DNA from: Gillisella vitis | Lineage (GTDB): Bacteria > Pseudomonadota > Alphaproteobacteria > Rhizobiales > Rhizobiaceae | Assembly: GCF_001541345.2 (NCBI RefSeq) | Contig: NZ_LMVL02000002.1 | Location: 744,001-808,000 of the forward strand | Reading direction: 5' to 3' | Length of the DNA: 64,000 nucleotides | Shown: positions 51,370 to 60,604 of the stretch, in pieces | Numbering within the stretch: position 1 is the first letter of the stretch | Layout of the letters: each line of letters starts with the position of its first letter | The notes under the pieces: model-generated | Told to the model about the DNA's origin: nothing | Databases searched by the model: none | Seen by the model: the letters and a program-made list of their open reading frames with translations, nothing else | Program-made: the position numbers and the translations under genes

Positions 51370-52626
51370 ATGTATGCTGCAATGGGTCAGCAGATTTCTT
51401 TGCATGTCACTCTTGGCTACATGCCATGTCTCGATAGCGCCCCACTGGTTGTGGCGGTGGAAAAAGGCTTTGCCTCCGACGAGGGGCTGACCCTGCGCCT
51501 GGTGCGCGAAACGTCCTGGGCTCAGATCCGCGACCGCCTGACGGTCGGCCATTTCGATGGTGCGCATCTGCCGGCCCCCTTTGCGCTGGCCGCCAGTCTC
51601 GGTTTTTCGCCGCTTGCTCCCGCTCTCTTCGTTCCCATGGCCCTTAATTTGGGCGGCGGCGCGCTCACTGTGTCGAATGCCCTTGCAACAGCCATGCAAC
51701 AGGCAGGCTGGGAAAGCTACACCCTGGAGCCGATGGCTGCAGGAACTGCCCTGAAAAAGGTGGCGGCGGATCGCCGCGTGAAGTCCCTGCCGCCCCTGCG
51801 GATTGCCATTAGCGATGCTCATTCCAGCCAGGCCTATTATCTGCGTTACTGGCTTGCTGCCTGCAATCTGGACCGTGGCAGTGAAATCGAAATCGTCTTA
51901 TTGCCATCGCCGCTGATGGCGGATGGACTTGGTGCAGGCGTACTCGACGGATTTTGCGCAGCGGAACCCTGGAACAGTGTATCGGTGGACAAGCAGGTCG
52001 GACGCATTGTGACTGCGACCACTGCGATCTGGCGCGGTGGTCCGGACAAGGTTCTCGGCATTGGCAGGCAATGGGGCGAGGACAATCCCACCGCGCTTGA
52101 TGCGCTGATCCGTGCGCTTTACCGCGCCGCGCAATGGTGCGGCAATCCCGGTAATACCGAGGAACTGGCCGGTATCATGGCAGCACCCCGCTATCTCGGT
52201 GTCGAGGGCCGGCTCTTGTTGCCCGGCCTGACCGGCGATCTCGTAACTATGCCGGGAGAGGTCCAACCGATTGCGGATTTTCTGGTGCTGGAGCGCAAGG
52301 CTGCCAATTTCCCCTGGGCCAGCCATGCCCTGTGGTTTTATAGCCAGATGGTGCTTGGCGGTCACATTGTCCATTCCCGCGAGCGGATTGCCACGGTGCT
52401 CGAAACCTATCGCCCGGATCTTTATCGCCGCGCCCTCAGGCCGGTCTTCGCCGCCATGCCAGGCGCCAATATCAAGGTGGAGGGCGCAATGGCAGCAGCC
52501 GATTATGTCGGTGCCAGCAATGGCCGTTTGCTGCTTGGGCCGGACGGATTTTTCGATGGACGGGTCTTCGACCCTGACCGGCTTGACGATTATATTGCCG
52601 CTTCGCCACCTGTTCCGAGGAATTGA
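51370..52626 (+). CDS. NasS/NrtA-like nitrate-binding protein, cytoplasmic type
   Basis: 418 residues from ATG 51370 (ATG 51382 also possible). CmpA/NrtA-type substrate-binding fold: LHVTLGYMPCLDSAPLVVAV, GHFDGAHLPAPFALAASLG, IAISDAHSSQAYYLRYWL, LDGFCAAEPWNSVSV, YLGVEGRLLLPGL. It has no signal peptide, so it is likely the cytosolic nitrate/nitrite sensor NasS rather than a transport protein. NasS sequesters the ANTAR antiterminator NasT until nitrate binds. No nasT gene is encoded next to it in this window, but 170 bp downstream there is a sigma-54 promoter and attenuator-like leader of the type NasT controls. Confidence 0.75.
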   Translation: MYAAMGQQISLHVTLGYMPCLDSAPLVVAVEKGFASDEGLTLRLVRETSWAQIRDRLTVGHFDGAHLPAPFALAASLGFSPLAPALFVPMALNLGGGALTVSNALATAMQQAGWESYTLEPMAAGTALKKVAADRRVKSLPPLRIAISDAHSSQAYYLRYWLAACNLDRGSEIEIVLLPSPLMADGLGAGVLDGFCAAEPWNSVSVDKQVGRIVTATTAIWRGGPDKVLGIGRQWGEDNPTALDALIRALYRAAQWCGNPGNTEELAGIMAAPRYLGVEGRLLLPGLTGDLVTMPGEVQPIADFLVLERKAANFPWASHALWFYSQMVLGGHIVHSRERIATVLETYRPDLYRRALRPVFAAMPGANIKVEGAMAAADYVGASNGRLLLGPDGFFDGRVFDPDRLDDYIAASPPVPRN

Positions 52627-52795
52627 GATTGCAGCACAGAAAACCTATGAGGTGAGCGCCCCAAGCGGTGGCGCGGCTGTTTTTTTAAGCAATTACCGGA
52701 ATGGCACGGCTGGATTGTGACGATTTCTTCAGCCGATTGGTAGCGGCTCCGGTCATTTGACAGCATTTACTGGCTAAAAACTCCGATTTTTCGAG

Positions 52796-52813
52796 TTGGC
52801 ACGGTTTGTGCTT
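52796..52813 (+). promoter_or_regulatory. Sigma-54-type promoter
   Basis: TTGGCACGGTTTGTGCTT has the invariant GG (52798-52799) and GC (52810-52811) exactly 10 bp apart, with TGGCAC matching the -24 box. It reads rightwards into a leader and then mrp. Confidence 0.7.
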
Positions 52814-52819
52814 CCAATC

Positions 52820-52930
52820 TAGCAACAGGGTCCAGAGGGGACTTGGAGAAGGGCGGTCTTGAAATCGCCCTCACAAAACGCCGCCTTAACCGTGCCTGAG
52901 GGCAATGGTTTTGGCGGCGTTTGTTTTTGG
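52820..52930 (+). promoter_or_regulatory. Attenuator-like leader with terminator hairpin
   Basis: After the sigma-54 promoter come two small hairpins (GTCC-agagg-GGAC and GGGCG ... CGCCC) and then AAACGCCGCC / GGCGGCGTTT (52876-52885 and 52913-52922), a perfect 10-bp stem followed by TTGTTTTT. The order small hairpins then terminator is that of NasT-type antiterminated nitrate leaders. The next gene is mrp, not a nitrate gene. The gap 52627-53038 holds no coding frame. Confidence 0.55.
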
Positions 52931-53038
52931 CTCTTCCGTTGCGGGTGATAAAACCCTATTTGAGCGTCACTCACACGTTTCGTCGGGCGCGGGCAATTTC
53001 CAGTCGAGTGTCCCGGCCTTCACCAAGGAAGCGGATCC

Positions 53039-54205
53039 ATGACGCTCGATAAAAACACTGTTCTTGAAGCCTTGAAGACCGTGCGCGGCCCCGATCTCGA
53101 GGGCAATATTGTCGATCTGGGCATGGTATCGGACGTGTTCATTTCCGATGCCAAGGTCTATCTCTCCATTAATGTTCCGGCTGAGCGCGCTCGGGAGCTG
53201 GAGCCTTTGCGCCAGGCCGCGGAGCGCAGCGTCAAGGCGCTTGCCGGCGTCAAGGGAGCGCTTGTCAGCCTCACCGCCGAGCGCAAGGCCGGATCGCCGT
53301 CAACACCGCCTGCGCCCTCGGCACCCAATCCTTCCCACTCGCATTCTCATTCACACGGGCATTCTCATGCACCGGCCCCAAGCCAGCCGGCCCGCCCGGC
53401 CAAGGCCGGTATTCCCGGTATCGGCGCCATCATCGCGGTGGCTTCCGGCAAGGGCGGCGTCGGCAAATCCACCACGGCGGTCAATCTGGCACTGGCCATG
53501 CTGGCCAATGGCCTGAAGGTCGGCATTCTCGATGCCGACGTCTATGGTCCGTCCATGCCGCGCCTACTTGGCATTTCCGGGCGGCCGCAGCAGATCGACG
53601 GGCGCATTATCGTGCCTATGGAAAATTATGGTCTGAAGGCGATGTCCATCGGCTTTCTGGTGGATGAGGGTACCGCGATGATCTGGCGCGGCCCGATGGT
53701 GCAATCGGCGCTGATGCAGATGTTGCGCGAAGTGGCCTGGGGCGAGCTGGACGTGCTGGTGGTCGATATGCCGCCGGGCACCGGCGATGCGCAATTGACC
53801 ATGGCCCAGCAGGTGCCATTGAGTGGTGCGGTCATCGTCTCGACCCCACAGGACCTGGCGCTGATCGATGCCCGCAAGGGTATCAACATGTTCAAGAAGG
53901 TCGAAGTGCCGGTGCTCGGCGTCATCGAGAACATGAGCTATTTCATCGCTCCCGATACCGGTGCCCGTTACGATATTTTCGGTCATGGCGGTGCGAAGGC
54001 CGAAGCCGAAGCCATTGGTGCGCCATTCCTGGGGGAAGTGCCGTTGACCATTTCCATCCGCGAACATTCCGATGCAGGCACCCCTGTCGTGGTTTCCGAG
54101 CCGCAGAGCCCCCAGGCGCTGGTGTATCGTGAGATCGCCACCCGCGTCTGGCGCGAGGTCGAACGGCATTCAACACGGCAGGCGCCGACGATTACTTTTG
54201 AATGA
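53039..54205 (+). CDS. mrp: Mrp/NBP35-family iron-sulfur cluster carrier ATPase
   Basis: 388 residues. N-terminal DUF59/FeS-assembly domain about 1-85 (VLEALKTVRGPDLEGNIVDL), a linker of about 50 residues with SHSHSHSHGHSHAPA, and the P-loop ATPase at about 130-360 (IAVASGKGGVGKSTTAVNLA, LDADVYGPSMPRLLGI, VVDMPPGTGDAQLTMAQ). Mrp/ApbC proteins bind and transfer [4Fe-4S] clusters to target enzymes. GENMSYF lacks the second Cys-x-x-Cys spacing here (VIENMSYFIAPDTGARYDIF), where classic members have CxxC; cluster ligation may therefore differ. The upstream sigma-54/leader region may put it under nitrogen control. Confidence 0.92.
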   Translation: MTLDKNTVLEALKTVRGPDLEGNIVDLGMVSDVFISDAKVYLSINVPAERARELEPLRQAAERSVKALAGVKGALVSLTAERKAGSPSTPPAPSAPNPSHSHSHSHGHSHAPAPSQPARPAKAGIPGIGAIIAVASGKGGVGKSTTAVNLALAMLANGLKVGILDADVYGPSMPRLLGISGRPQQIDGRIIVPMENYGLKAMSIGFLVDEGTAMIWRGPMVQSALMQMLREVAWGELDVLVVDMPPGTGDAQLTMAQQVPLSGAVIVSTPQDLALIDARKGINMFKKVEVPVLGVIENMSYFIAPDTGARYDIFGHGGAKAEAEAIGAPFLGEVPLTISIREHSDAGTPVVVSEPQSPQALVYREIATRVWREVERHSTRQAPTITFE

Positions 54206-54566
54206 GATCAGCTCAGGATAGAGCCGCCGTTGCAGATTGATACTGCAACGGCGGACCGCACGGTTGTAGGGTTCCGGCGGAAATGCAACAGGATCTCGCT
54301 ACCCTGGCGGATGCTTTGTAGGGGAAATTTCTTCAGGTTGCATTGATCAGGATCAAATGCCTGCGCGCAATTGCCCTTGCCATCCTGACGGCAGGTGCTA
54401 TTGCTTGCCCGCTGAGCATGGATCATGGGCAGGAACACGTCTTCCCGCTATGGGAAATGATAGTCATGCGTATGGGCAAGGATAAATCATCGCAGGTTTT
54501 CATGGATGTCCATGGAAATGCTGCGGCTGGCGGCGATGTCCGTCATCGGGCAAAGGTGTCGAACGT
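54206..54566. other. Intergenic region between mrp and the CorA-like gene
   Basis: 361 bp. It contains an FNR/FixK-type box (54343-54356). A short frame from TTG 54343 with a signal-peptide-like start (LRAIALAILTAGAIACPLSM) runs to 54570 but has no ribosome site; I do not call it a gene. Confidence 0.45.
54343..54356. promoter_or_regulatory. FNR/FixK-type binding site
   Basis: TTGATCAGGATCAA is a perfect TTGAT-N4-ATCAA palindrome, the consensus of FNR/ANR/FixK oxygen regulators. It lies 211 bp before the CorA-like start and 138 bp after mrp; which gene it serves is unclear. Confidence 0.6.
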
Positions 54567-55544
54567 TTGATCAAAGCTTACAGGTGTGACGGGACGGCAG
54601 ATATGATCCTGCCCAGCGATGCGCCAGCGGTGCTGGACAAAGATGTTCTATGGCTCGATCTTCTCAATCCTGACAGGACAGAGGAGGCTTTGGCCGAGCG
54701 CTTGCTGGGCCTGCCGCTTCCCACCCGTGACGACCTCAAGGATATCGAGCCGTCCAGCCGATTGTATATGGACGATCATGGCGTTTACATGACCGCATCG
54801 CTGCTCTGTAAGGCCGAATCGGACCTGCCGCATCTGGCCGATGTCGCCTTCATTCTGGGTGGGGGCCGGCTGGTCACCGTGCGCTACGCCGAGCCCCGCG
54901 CCTTTGGCCTGTTTACCGCAGCCCTCAGCCGCAATCATGCCCATTGTACCTCCAACGCCGTCATGCTGGCGCGACTTTTGGAAACGGTGGTCGATCGCAC
55001 CGCCGAAATCCTGGAAATTGCCGGCATGCGGGTCGATGCGCTGTCCGGCGATGTATTCGTTGACCGCAGCCGGACCAAGCGCCGCGCGGCGCGGTTCCTG
55101 GAAGATCGTCTGTTCGATATCGCCAGCCATCACCGGTTGGTCAGCAAGACGCGCGACAGCCTGGCATCCCTGTCGCGGCTGTCGTCCTTTTTGCTGTCGG
55201 TGGAACCGTTCAAGACGAGTGGTGAGCCGCGTGATCTGTGCAAGGTCATTTCTCACGATATCCAATCCCTGTCCGAACATGCCGGTTTCATCGCCAGCAA
55301 TATCAGTTTCATGCTTGATGCCTCGCTTGGCCTGATCAATGTCGAACAGAATTCGATCATCAAGATTTTCTCGATTGCATCGGTGGTGTTTTTGCCGCCG
55401 ACGCTGGTCGCTTCCATCTATGGAATGAACTTTCAGGTCATGCCGGAGTTGACGTGGCTGCTTGGCTACCCATTTGCTCTGATCGTCATGGTTCTGTCCG
55501 CGATCATTCCCTTCCTGTTCTTCCGCTCGAAAGGCTGGCTCTGA
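54567..55544 (+). CDS. CorA-like divalent metal ion transporter
   Basis: 325 residues from TTG 54567 with AAAGGTG upstream; MIKAYRCDG is the typical family start, whereas the next ATG (54603) would lose the first strand. A cytosolic alpha/beta domain, a long helical stalk (about 130-250), and two C-terminal membrane helices with YGMNFQVMPEL between them: the GMN selectivity motif of CorA channels. Takes up Mg2+ (or Co2+/Ni2+) down the membrane potential. kup starts 15 bp downstream. Confidence 0.92.
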   Translation: MIKAYRCDGTADMILPSDAPAVLDKDVLWLDLLNPDRTEEALAERLLGLPLPTRDDLKDIEPSSRLYMDDHGVYMTASLLCKAESDLPHLADVAFILGGGRLVTVRYAEPRAFGLFTAALSRNHAHCTSNAVMLARLLETVVDRTAEILEIAGMRVDALSGDVFVDRSRTKRRAARFLEDRLFDIASHHRLVSKTRDSLASLSRLSSFLLSVEPFKTSGEPRDLCKVISHDIQSLSEHAGFIASNISFMLDASLGLINVEQNSIIKIFSIASVVFLPPTLVASIYGMNFQVMPELTWLLGYPFALIVMVLSAIIPFLFFRSKGWL

Positions 55545-55559
55545 GAGCCTGTAAGATTG

Positions 55560-57464
55560 ATGTCCCAGGAAAACACCCACGCAGCACCGGCCGAAAAGAA
55601 AGACGTGCGCAGCCTGATGCTGCTGGCGCTCGGTTCGGTCGGCGTCGTCTACGGCGATATCGGCACAAGCCCGCTCTATGCGTTTCGCGAGGCGCTGAAG
55701 CCGATTGCCCATGACGGCATTACCCGTTTCGAGGTGATCGGCCTGACTTCGCTGATCGTCTGGACGCTGACGATCATCGTCACGCTGAAATATGTGCTGT
55801 TTCTGCTGCGCGCCGACAATGACGGCGAAGGCGGCACCCTGTCGCTGCTGGCCTTGCTCAGCAAATCGGCGGGGCGTCATACCGTCGTGCTGATGGTGTT
55901 GGGCCTGGTCGGGGCGGCGCTGTTTCTGGGTGATGCCATGATCACGCCTGCGCTGTCGGTTCTGTCGGCGGTGGAAGGGTTGAAACTGGTGGCGCCGCAA
56001 TCCTCCGGCTTTATCGTGCCGATCTCGGTGGTGATCCTGATCGTGCTGTTTGCCGTGCAGTCGCGCGGCACGGGCGCGGTCGCCAATTTCTTCGGGCCGA
56101 TCACCGTGGTCTGGTTCCTGGTGATGGCGGCAGGCGGTATCGGTCATATTTTCGATGACCCGGCAATTTTTCGGGCCTTCAACCCGATCCACGCCGTGAC
56201 CTTCCTGTTTCAGGAGAAATTTCTCGGTTTCGTCGTGTTGGGCGCGGTTTTCCTGACCGTCACCGGTGCCGAAGCACTCTATGCCGACCTTGGCCACTTT
56301 GGCCGTCGCCCGATCCAGTGGGCGTGGTTCGTGCTGGTGTTTCCGGCCTTGGTGCTGAACTATCTCGGCCAGGGCGCGCTGGTGCTGAAGGACTCGGCCA
56401 TGGCATCGGACCCTTTCTATTTGATGTTTCCAAGCTGGGCCATCCTGCCGGTCATCATCCTGGCGACGGCGGCCACCGTCATTGCCAGCCAGGCGGTGAT
56501 AACAGGGGCGTTTTCCATGGTGCGTCAGGCCATCCATCTCGGCTTCCTGCCGCGCATGGAGATCCTGTTCACCTCGGAAACCAATACCGGACAGATCTAT
56601 CTTCCTGCCGTCAACACGCTGCTGCTGCTTGGCGTTCTCAGCCTGGTGCTATTGTTTGAAAGCTCGGATGCGCTGGCCACCGCCTATGGTATTTCCGTGA
56701 CTGGCGCCATGGTCGTCACGACCATCATGGCGTTCGAATTCGTGCGTAAGAAGTGGAAATGGTCGGTTTTCGTGGCGCTGCTGGTGATCGTGCCGCTTCT
56801 GGCACTGGAAACGGTATTCCTCGGCGCCAACCTGCTGAAGATCCACGATGGCGGCTATATTCCGGTGCTGTTTGCGGCTGGCTTTACCATCGTCATGTGG
56901 ACGTGGCGGCGCGGCACGGCCATCCTGTTTGCCAAGACCCGCCATGCCGATATTCCGCTGTCCTCGTTCATTTCCTCGGTGGAGCGCAAGAGCGAGCATG
57001 CGCCGGTCTGCGTGCCGGGCACGGCCATCTTTTTGACCAGCGACCCGGAAACGGCGCCTGCGGCCCTGCTGCATAATCTCAAGCACAACCACGTTCTGCA
57101 TGAGAAGAACATCATCCTGACCATCAAGACCGTCAACCGGCCCCGCGCCAGCGAAGCGGAACGCTTCGTGGCCGAAAGCCTGTCGGAGCGGTTCAGCCGG
57201 GTGGAGATCCGTTTCGGCTATATGGAACAGCAGAATGTGTCGCAGGCTCTGGCCAAGCTGCGCAAGGGTGGGCTGAAATTCGACATCATGTCCACCTCCT
57301 TCTATCTCGGCCGCCGCAAGCTTGTGCCGGACGCCAAGGCAGGCATGCCAAACTGGCAGGACAGGCTGTTCATCGCGCTTGCCAATTCGGCAACCGACCC
57401 TTCGGATTACTTCCGGCTTCCGGCCAATCGCGTCGTTGAACTTGGCTCGCATGTGATCATCTGA
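55560..57464 (+). CDS. kup: Potassium:proton symporter Kup
   Basis: 634 residues from ATG 55560. Kup landmarks: [85 protein letters not shown]. About 12 membrane segments in the first 430 residues, then a cytosolic tail (VFAAGF... to VELGSHVII). Brings K+ into the cell with H+, mainly at low pH. Its neighbour encodes another cation transporter. Confidence 0.95.
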   Translation: MSQENTHAAPAEKKDVRSLMLLALGSVGVVYGDIGTSPLYAFREALKPIAHDGITRFEVIGLTSLIVWTLTIIVTLKYVLFLLRADNDGEGGTLSLLALLSKSAGRHTVVLMVLGLVGAALFLGDAMITPALSVLSAVEGLKLVAPQSSGFIVPISVVILIVLFAVQSRGTGAVANFFGPITVVWFLVMAAGGIGHIFDDPAIFRAFNPIHAVTFLFQEKFLGFVVLGAVFLTVTGAEALYADLGHFGRRPIQWAWFVLVFPALVLNYLGQGALVLKDSAMASDPFYLMFPSWAILPVIILATAATVIASQAVITGAFSMVRQAIHLGFLPRMEILFTSETNTGQIYLPAVNTLLLLGVLSLVLLFESSDALATAYGISVTGAMVVTTIMAFEFVRKKWKWSVFVALLVIVPLLALETVFLGANLLKIHDGGYIPVLFAAGFTIVMWTWRRGTAILFAKTRHADIPLSSFISSVERKSEHAPVCVPGTAIFLTSDPETAPAALLHNLKHNHVLHEKNIILTIKTVNRPRASEAERFVAESLSERFSRVEIRFGYMEQQNVSQALAKLRKGGLKFDIMSTSFYLGRRKLVPDAKAGMPNWQDRLFIALANSATDPSDYFRLPANRVVELGSHVII

Positions 57465-57505
57465 GGGTTATGTGTGGCGGTGTTTCACGCGACGGGCATC
57501 GCCAC

Positions 57506-57552
57506 AAAGCCGCACCGATTCCGGGAATTCACCGCCTGGAACGCGGCTTTTT
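57506..57552 (+). terminator. Terminator after kup
   Basis: AAAGCCGC (57506-57513) and GCGGCTTT (57543-57550) plus a short T-tract, loop 29 nt, 40 bp after the kup stop. The rest of the gap 57465-57772 (308 bp) should contain the promoter of the atp operon; I see no repeat or gene there. Confidence 0.6.
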
Positions 57553-57772
57553 CATGCCACTTTCTGTGGGGAATTCGAAAATTTCGACTAAGGAGCTGAT
57601 TTTATTCGGTTAATTTGTCGTGAAGCAACCCTCGGCAATGCCTTGACTATCAAAGCTCGCAAAATTATGGTGCGGCCAAATTCAGAACCGGTCGGACAAT
57701 GTGTAAATCCGAGCTGTTTGCATACTCGGACAAGGCTTTAGCAGCCGGACCGGGTTCGGACGGGGAGGGCGC

Positions 57773-58120
57773 ATGGACGATCAGGAAAGAGAATTGGAAC
57801 GGCGTCGCAGCCATCTCGGAGCCAAGCTGGCTGCGAAAGATCTGCGGACGGGGGAAGAGGCCGCACAGGACGAGCGGGCGCAGGCAAGCCGAAAAGGCTA
57901 TGCTCAGGCCATGAAGCTCTCCAGCGAATTCCTTTCCGCCATCATCGTCGGTATCATTCTGGGCTTCCTGATCGATCATTTTGCCGGAACTTCGCCTTGG
58001 GGGCTTATCGTCCTCCTGTTGCTGGGGTTTTGCGCCGGTGTGCTGAACGTGCTGCGTGCGGCAGGAAAGGTGGCGTCGCCCCATCCTGCGGATCGAAGCT
58101 CGGACGGCAAAGGGAAATAA
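57773..58120 (+). CDS. atpI: ATP synthase accessory protein AtpI
   Basis: 115 residues: a charged N-terminus (about 45 residues), then two membrane helices (FLSAIIVGIILGFLIDHF and GLIVLLLLGFCAGVLNVL). AtpI helps assemble the c-ring. First gene of the F0 operon atpI-B-E-b'-b. The two-helix, soluble-headed form is the alphaproteobacterial type. Confidence 0.9.
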   Translation: MDDQERELERRRSHLGAKLAAKDLRTGEEAAQDERAQASRKGYAQAMKLSSEFLSAIIVGIILGFLIDHFAGTSPWGLIVLLLLGFCAGVLNVLRAAGKVASPHPADRSSDGKGK

Positions 58121-58197
58121 CACGGCGGATGCCTGGCATCCGGCGGACGAGGTAAGGAACGCTGCCTGAGGGTGGCAAAAGCGAGAGAGATCACCAG

Positions 58198-58950
58198 GTG
58201 TCAAACGATCCGACCCATCAGTTCCAGATCCACAAGATTGTTCCGATCGAGATTGGTGGCATTGATTTTTCGTTCACCAATGCCTCGCTGTTCATGGTGG
58301 CGACGGTGGCCTGCGCAGCTGGCTTCCTCTATTTCGCCACATCCAATCGCGGCCTGATTCCCGGTCGGGCGCAGTCGGTCGCGGAAATGTCCTATGAATT
58401 CGTGGCGTCGATGCTGCGGGAAGGGGCGGGCAGCCACGGGATGAAATTCTTCCCAATGGTGTTCTCGCTGTTCATGTTCGTGTTGACCGCGAACCTTCTC
58501 GGCATGATGCCCTATTTCTTCACCATCACCAGCCAGATCGTCGTCACCTTTGCGTTGGCGATTTTTGTAATCGGCACGGTGTTGGTCTATGGTTTCTATA
58601 AGCACGGCCTTGGCTTCCTCAATTTGTTCGTGCCCTCTGGCGTCCCTGGCGCTCTCTTGTTACTCGTGGTGCCGATCGAGGTGATCTCGTTCTTGTCGCG
58701 CCCGATTTCTCTGTCGATCCGGTTGTTTGCCAATATGCTGGCAGGCCACATCACATTGAAGGTGTTTGCGGGCTTCGTTGCCTCGCTTGGCAGCCTTGGC
58801 GCCCTTGGCGTCGGTGGCGCGCTCCTTCCTCTCGCTATGACCGTCGCACTGACCGGTCTGGAGTTCCTGGTTGCCTTCCTTCAGGCTTACGTCTTCGCGG
58901 TACTGACTTGCATGTACCTGAACGACGCAATCCATCCCGGTGGGCACTAA
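58198..58950 (+). CDS. atpB: F0 ATP synthase subunit a
   Basis: 250 residues from GTG 58198. Subunit a helices include [20 protein letters not shown] with the essential Arg facing the c-ring Glu, and [20 protein letters not shown] at the end. Forms the two proton half-channels with the c-ring. Reads [20 protein letters not shown] at the start, as in other rhizobia. Confidence 0.96.
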   Translation: MSNDPTHQFQIHKIVPIEIGGIDFSFTNASLFMVATVACAAGFLYFATSNRGLIPGRAQSVAEMSYEFVASMLREGAGSHGMKFFPMVFSLFMFVLTANLLGMMPYFFTITSQIVVTFALAIFVIGTVLVYGFYKHGLGFLNLFVPSGVPGALLLLVVPIEVISFLSRPISLSIRLFANMLAGHITLKVFAGFVASLGSLGALGVGGALLPLAMTVALTGLEFLVAFLQAYVFAVLTCMYLNDAIHPGGH

Positions 58951-59017
58951 GGATATCGACATTGGCGTAACAAGCGTCAGTCATTCGCCGCAATAACCAT
59001 TTCAAAGGAGTACTCTC

Positions 59018-59245
59018 ATGGAAGCGGAAGCAGCAAAGTTCATCGGCGCAGGTCTGGCTTGCTTTGGCATGGCCGGCACGGCTCTCGGCCTTGGCAACAT
59101 TTTCGGCAGCTACCTGTCGGGCGCACTGCGCAATCCGTCTGCCGCTGACAGCCAGTTTGGCCGTCTGGTATTCGGCTTCGCCGTTACGGAAGCTCTGGGC
59201 ATCTTCTCGCTGCTCGTAGCCCTCCTGCTCCTGTTCGCTGTCTGA
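59018..59245 (+). CDS. atpE: F0 ATP synthase subunit c
   Basis: 75 residues, two membrane helices joined by a polar loop (ALRNPSA). The proton-carrying carboxylate is Glu58 in [18 protein letters not shown] lies 7-13 nt before the ATG, a strong ribosome site fitting the high number of copies needed for the ring. Confidence 0.97.
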   Translation: MEAEAAKFIGAGLACFGMAGTALGLGNIFGSYLSGALRNPSAADSQFGRLVFGFAVTEALGIFSLLVALLLLFAV

Positions 59246-59324
59246 TTTCAGCGGAATTCAGGATCACGGCCGGCCTTCGACGTCGGCCGTGATCTTTTGT
59301 ATTAGCAGGATACTGGAGGCGAGT

Positions 59325-59909
59325 ATGTTCGTTACCCCCGCCTATGCCGAGGAAGTCCCGGCAGCGGCTGAGACCCACACGGAAACCGGCGTTCCCGCGG
59401 AAGCCGGACATGGACGAGGCGTATTTCCGCCCTTCGACCATTCTACGTTCCCATCGCAGCTGTTGTGGCTGGTCATCACCTTTGGCCTGTTCTACATTCT
59501 GATGCAGCGGGTCATCGTGCCACGCGTCGGCGGTATCCTCGAAAATCGTCACGACCGTATCGCCAAGGATATCGATGAGGCCAGCCGCCTGAAGGCGGAA
59601 GCAGATGCCGAAGTCGAGACCTATGAAAAAGAATTGACCGCCGCCAAGGCGAAGGGCAACCAGATCGCCTCTGCCGCGCGGGAAGCCGCCAAGGCCAAGG
59701 CTGCTGCCGACCGCGCTGCTGTCGAGGCTGAGCTGTCCAGCAAGGTTGCTGCGGCGGAAGCCAGCATTGCAGCAATCAAGACCAAGGCTTTTGCCGAGGT
59801 CGATACGATTGCGACGGAAACCGTTGCCGCCATCGTTGAGCAACTGACCGGTGCAAATGTCACCGCAGCAGATGCGCAATCGGCTGTTGCCGCTGGCAAG
59901 AGGGGCTGA
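59325..59909 (+). CDS. F0 ATP synthase subunit b'
   Basis: 194 residues from ATG 59325, which has GGAGGCGAGT before it; the frame to 59289 is not used. One membrane helix ([15 protein letters not shown]) after a ~45-residue acidic N-terminus, then a long Ala/Lys-rich coiled coil. In alphaproteobacteria the peripheral stalk is a b/b' heterodimer; this is the b' member (named atpG, atpF2 or atpX in different genomes). The b gene starts 4 bp after its stop. Confidence 0.93.
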   Translation: MFVTPAYAEEVPAAAETHTETGVPAEAGHGRGVFPPFDHSTFPSQLLWLVITFGLFYILMQRVIVPRVGGILENRHDRIAKDIDEASRLKAEADAEVETYEKELTAAKAKGNQIASAAREAAKAKAAADRAAVEAELSSKVAAAEASIAAIKTKAFAEVDTIATETVAAIVEQLTGANVTAADAQSAVAAGKRG

Positions 59910-59913
59910 ACCG

Positions 59914-60399
59914 ATGCAATATGATGCAACTTTCTTCGCCTTTGTCGGCCTGGTGCTGTTTCTGGCACTGATTGCCTATCTCAAAGTCCCGGGCATGATG
60001 GCGAAGTCGCTGGATGCGCGGGCAGACAATATCCGTGAGGAATTGGCGGAAGCCAAGCGCTTGCGGGAAGAAGCCCAGCAATTGCTGGCTGAGTATCGTG
60101 CCAAGCGCAAGCAGGCTGAAGCGGAAGCCCAGGCCATCGTTGCCGCCGCCGAGCGTGAAGCTGCGGCCCTGACGGAAGAAGCCCGCCAGAAGACCGAGGA
60201 ATTCGTTCAGCGCCGCAATGCGCTGTCGGAACAGAAGATCAAGCAGGCCGAAACCGACGCCATCAATGCGGTTCGCTCAGCGGCTGTCGATCTTGCTATC
60301 TCGGCTGCCGAGACCTTGTTGAAGCAGAAAGTCGATGCGCAATTGCAGTCAGGCCTATTTAATTCGTCTGTAAGCGAAGTGAAAAACCGTCTGAACTGA
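59914..60399 (+). CDS. atpF: F0 ATP synthase subunit b
   Basis: 161 residues from ATG 59914. N-terminal membrane helix (ATFFAFVGLVLFLALIAYL), then a coiled coil with LDARADNIREELAEAKRLRE. Pairs with b' to form the stator that holds F1 against the rotating c-ring. The F1 genes are not in this window. Last gene of the operon, followed by a strong terminator. Confidence 0.95.
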   Translation: MQYDATFFAFVGLVLFLALIAYLKVPGMMAKSLDARADNIREELAEAKRLREEAQQLLAEYRAKRKQAEAEAQAIVAAAEREAAALTEEARQKTEEFVQRRNALSEQKIKQAETDAINAVRSAAVDLAISAAETLLKQKVDAQLQSGLFNSSVSEVKNRLN

Positions 60400-60423
60400 G
60401 ATTGTTTATCAGTGATAAATTGA

Positions 60424-60450
60424 AAGCCGGGCTCAGCCCGGCTTTTTTAT
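60424..60450 (+). terminator. Intrinsic terminator of the atp F0 operon
   Basis: AAGCCGGGC-tca-GCCCGGCTT, 9-bp stem, followed by six T. It lies 24 bp after the atpF stop. Confidence 0.92.
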
Positions 60451-60487
60451 GTTCGGCTGTTGGCATGGCACGGTGAGACTTTATATC

Positions 60488-60537
60488 GGCTGCGTAATGT
60501 CCCACTTAAACTCACTGGGATTTAAGGAATTATGCGG
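60488..60537. repeat. Degenerate palindromic repeat between atpF and rnhB
   Basis: GCTGCGTAAT ... AATTATGCGG with inner TTAAACTCA/TTTAAGG: a diverged member of the CTGCATAATT family. It is followed by AAAAATGGAAGCCGAATTTTCC, related to the second palindrome family. Confidence 0.6.
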
Positions 60538-60604
60538 AAGAAAAATGGAAGCCGAATTTTCCAAAGATACATAGGAAAACGAGAGAAATGACAGTCCGTG
60601 TGGT

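Noticed and set aside
54343..54570. Possible small exported protein (signal-peptide-like start)
   Set aside because: It would start on the first base of the FNR box with TTG and no ribosome site, and its C-terminal half shows no fold-like pattern.
54648..56537. A 629-residue open frame on the minus strand opposite the CorA-like and kup genes
   Set aside because: His/Gln/Asp-rich composition typical of antisense frames in GC-rich DNA; both plus-strand genes have full family motifs.
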